Assembly (NCBI GenBank): GCA_017551925.1
Contig: JAFZKA010000060.1
Coordinates: 1-32,986, forward strand
DNA: 32,986 nt
DNA from: Bacteroidaceae bacterium
GTDB lineage: Bacteria; Bacteroidota; Bacteroidia; Bacteroidales; Bacteroidaceae
Direction: 5' to 3'
The first letter of the stretch is position 1, and every line of letters begins with the position of its first letter. The translations under genes were made by a program, and so were the position numbers. Under the pieces are notes generated by a model that saw only the letters and a program-made list of their open reading frames with translations, had not been told where the DNA came from and searched no databases. Shown here one piece after another: positions 32,903 through 32,986 of this stretch.

Positions 32903-32936
32903 TACAATTGGGGTCTGTCCCCAATTGTATCATTTT
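32903..32936 (+). terminator. Hairpin after nqrF, derived from the dispersed repeat
   Basis: Arms 32903-32913 and 32919-32929 are perfect over 11 bp (ATTGGGG over CCCCAAT) with a 5-nt loop, followed by CATTTTTG with five T. The layout GGGG-TCTGT-CCCC then ATTGTATCA mirrors the other repeat copies (GTCCC, ATTGTGTCA), so it appears to be a diverged family member acting as the operon terminator. It begins seven nt after the stop. Confidence 0.7.
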
Positions 32937-32948
32937 TGCGATATTTGG

Positions 32949-32980
32949 AGCGGACCGATTACTTCGGCCCGCTTCTTATT
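32949..32980 (+). terminator. Second possible terminator near the window end
   Basis: AGCGGACCGA (32949-32958) pairs with TCGGCCCGCT (32964-32973) with one mismatch and a 5-nt loop, followed by TCTTATTT. This is a plausible GC-rich back-up terminator for the nqr operon. Confidence 0.55.
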
Positions 32981-32986
32981 TGCACC

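Overview
The window reads as a chromosomal segment from a Bacteroidales bacterium (Prevotella/Bacteroides-like; the species cannot be fixed from sequence alone). The reasons are: promoter-like TAnnTTTG boxes instead of sigma70 boxes, weak or absent Shine-Dalgarno sequences, a Bacteroides-type xylose isomerase, a complete nqrABCDEF operon, a FISUMP-domain exported protein, a type IX secretion plug protein (DUF5103), and two exported CE1-type esterases. Most of it is a housekeeping backbone. A short AT-rich accessory patch lies near 1.1-1.9 kb, and a dispersed repeat family is scattered through the intergenic gaps.

Layout. 1-729 is the 3' part of xylA with a strong terminator. 783-1104 is a noncoding element with inverted ends and a 195-nt hairpin core. 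1153-1904 is a two-gene unit (52-aa protein plus GNAT acetyltransferase) that looks like a toxin-antitoxin pair. 2010-4923 (minus) is mscS-like channel, SDR oxidoreductase, exported esterase. 4988-6544 is a membrane-anchored TPR protein with a C-terminal helix-turn-helix. 6560-10060 (minus) is glnS, a TPR protein and a DedA protein. 10136-13968 holds a TIGR02757 protein, a CDF transporter (minus), a family-2 glycosyltransferase and rarA. 14053-15291 (minus) is the T9SS plug protein. 15392-17141 is a second esterase plus a hexapeptide acetyltransferase. 17146-20746 (minus) holds a FISUMP protein, an unknown exported protein and an HTH-DUF805 fusion. 20935-22416 is proS, 22413-26756 (minus) is a TamB-like giant protein, and 27007-32896 is the Na+-NQR operon, ending in hairpins.

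Most notable points. (1) NqrC carries an N-terminal rubrerythrin-type rubredoxin domain (Cys8, Cys11, Cys24, Cys27) ahead of its membrane anchor and FMN domain, which would give the sodium pump an extra cytoplasmic iron centre. (2) Two otherwise unrelated proteins, the TPR membrane protein at 4988 and the DUF805 membrane protein at 19715, share a domain of about 108 residues with a helix-turn-helix at its end. (3) A dispersed repeat with core AGGGACGGTTCCTTYTGTGT occurs at least six times, always at gene ends or in promoters. It supplies stop codons, terminator-like hairpins and promoter boxes to its neighbours, and twice forms an inverted pair. (4) The GNAT pair has a perfect palindrome on its -7 box, as expected for autoregulation.

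Functionally, xylA and the two CE1 esterases suggest plant-polysaccharide use; NQR supplies the sodium gradient; TamB-like and T9SS-plug proteins serve the outer membrane. All functional calls rest on reading motifs by eye; no database search was run.
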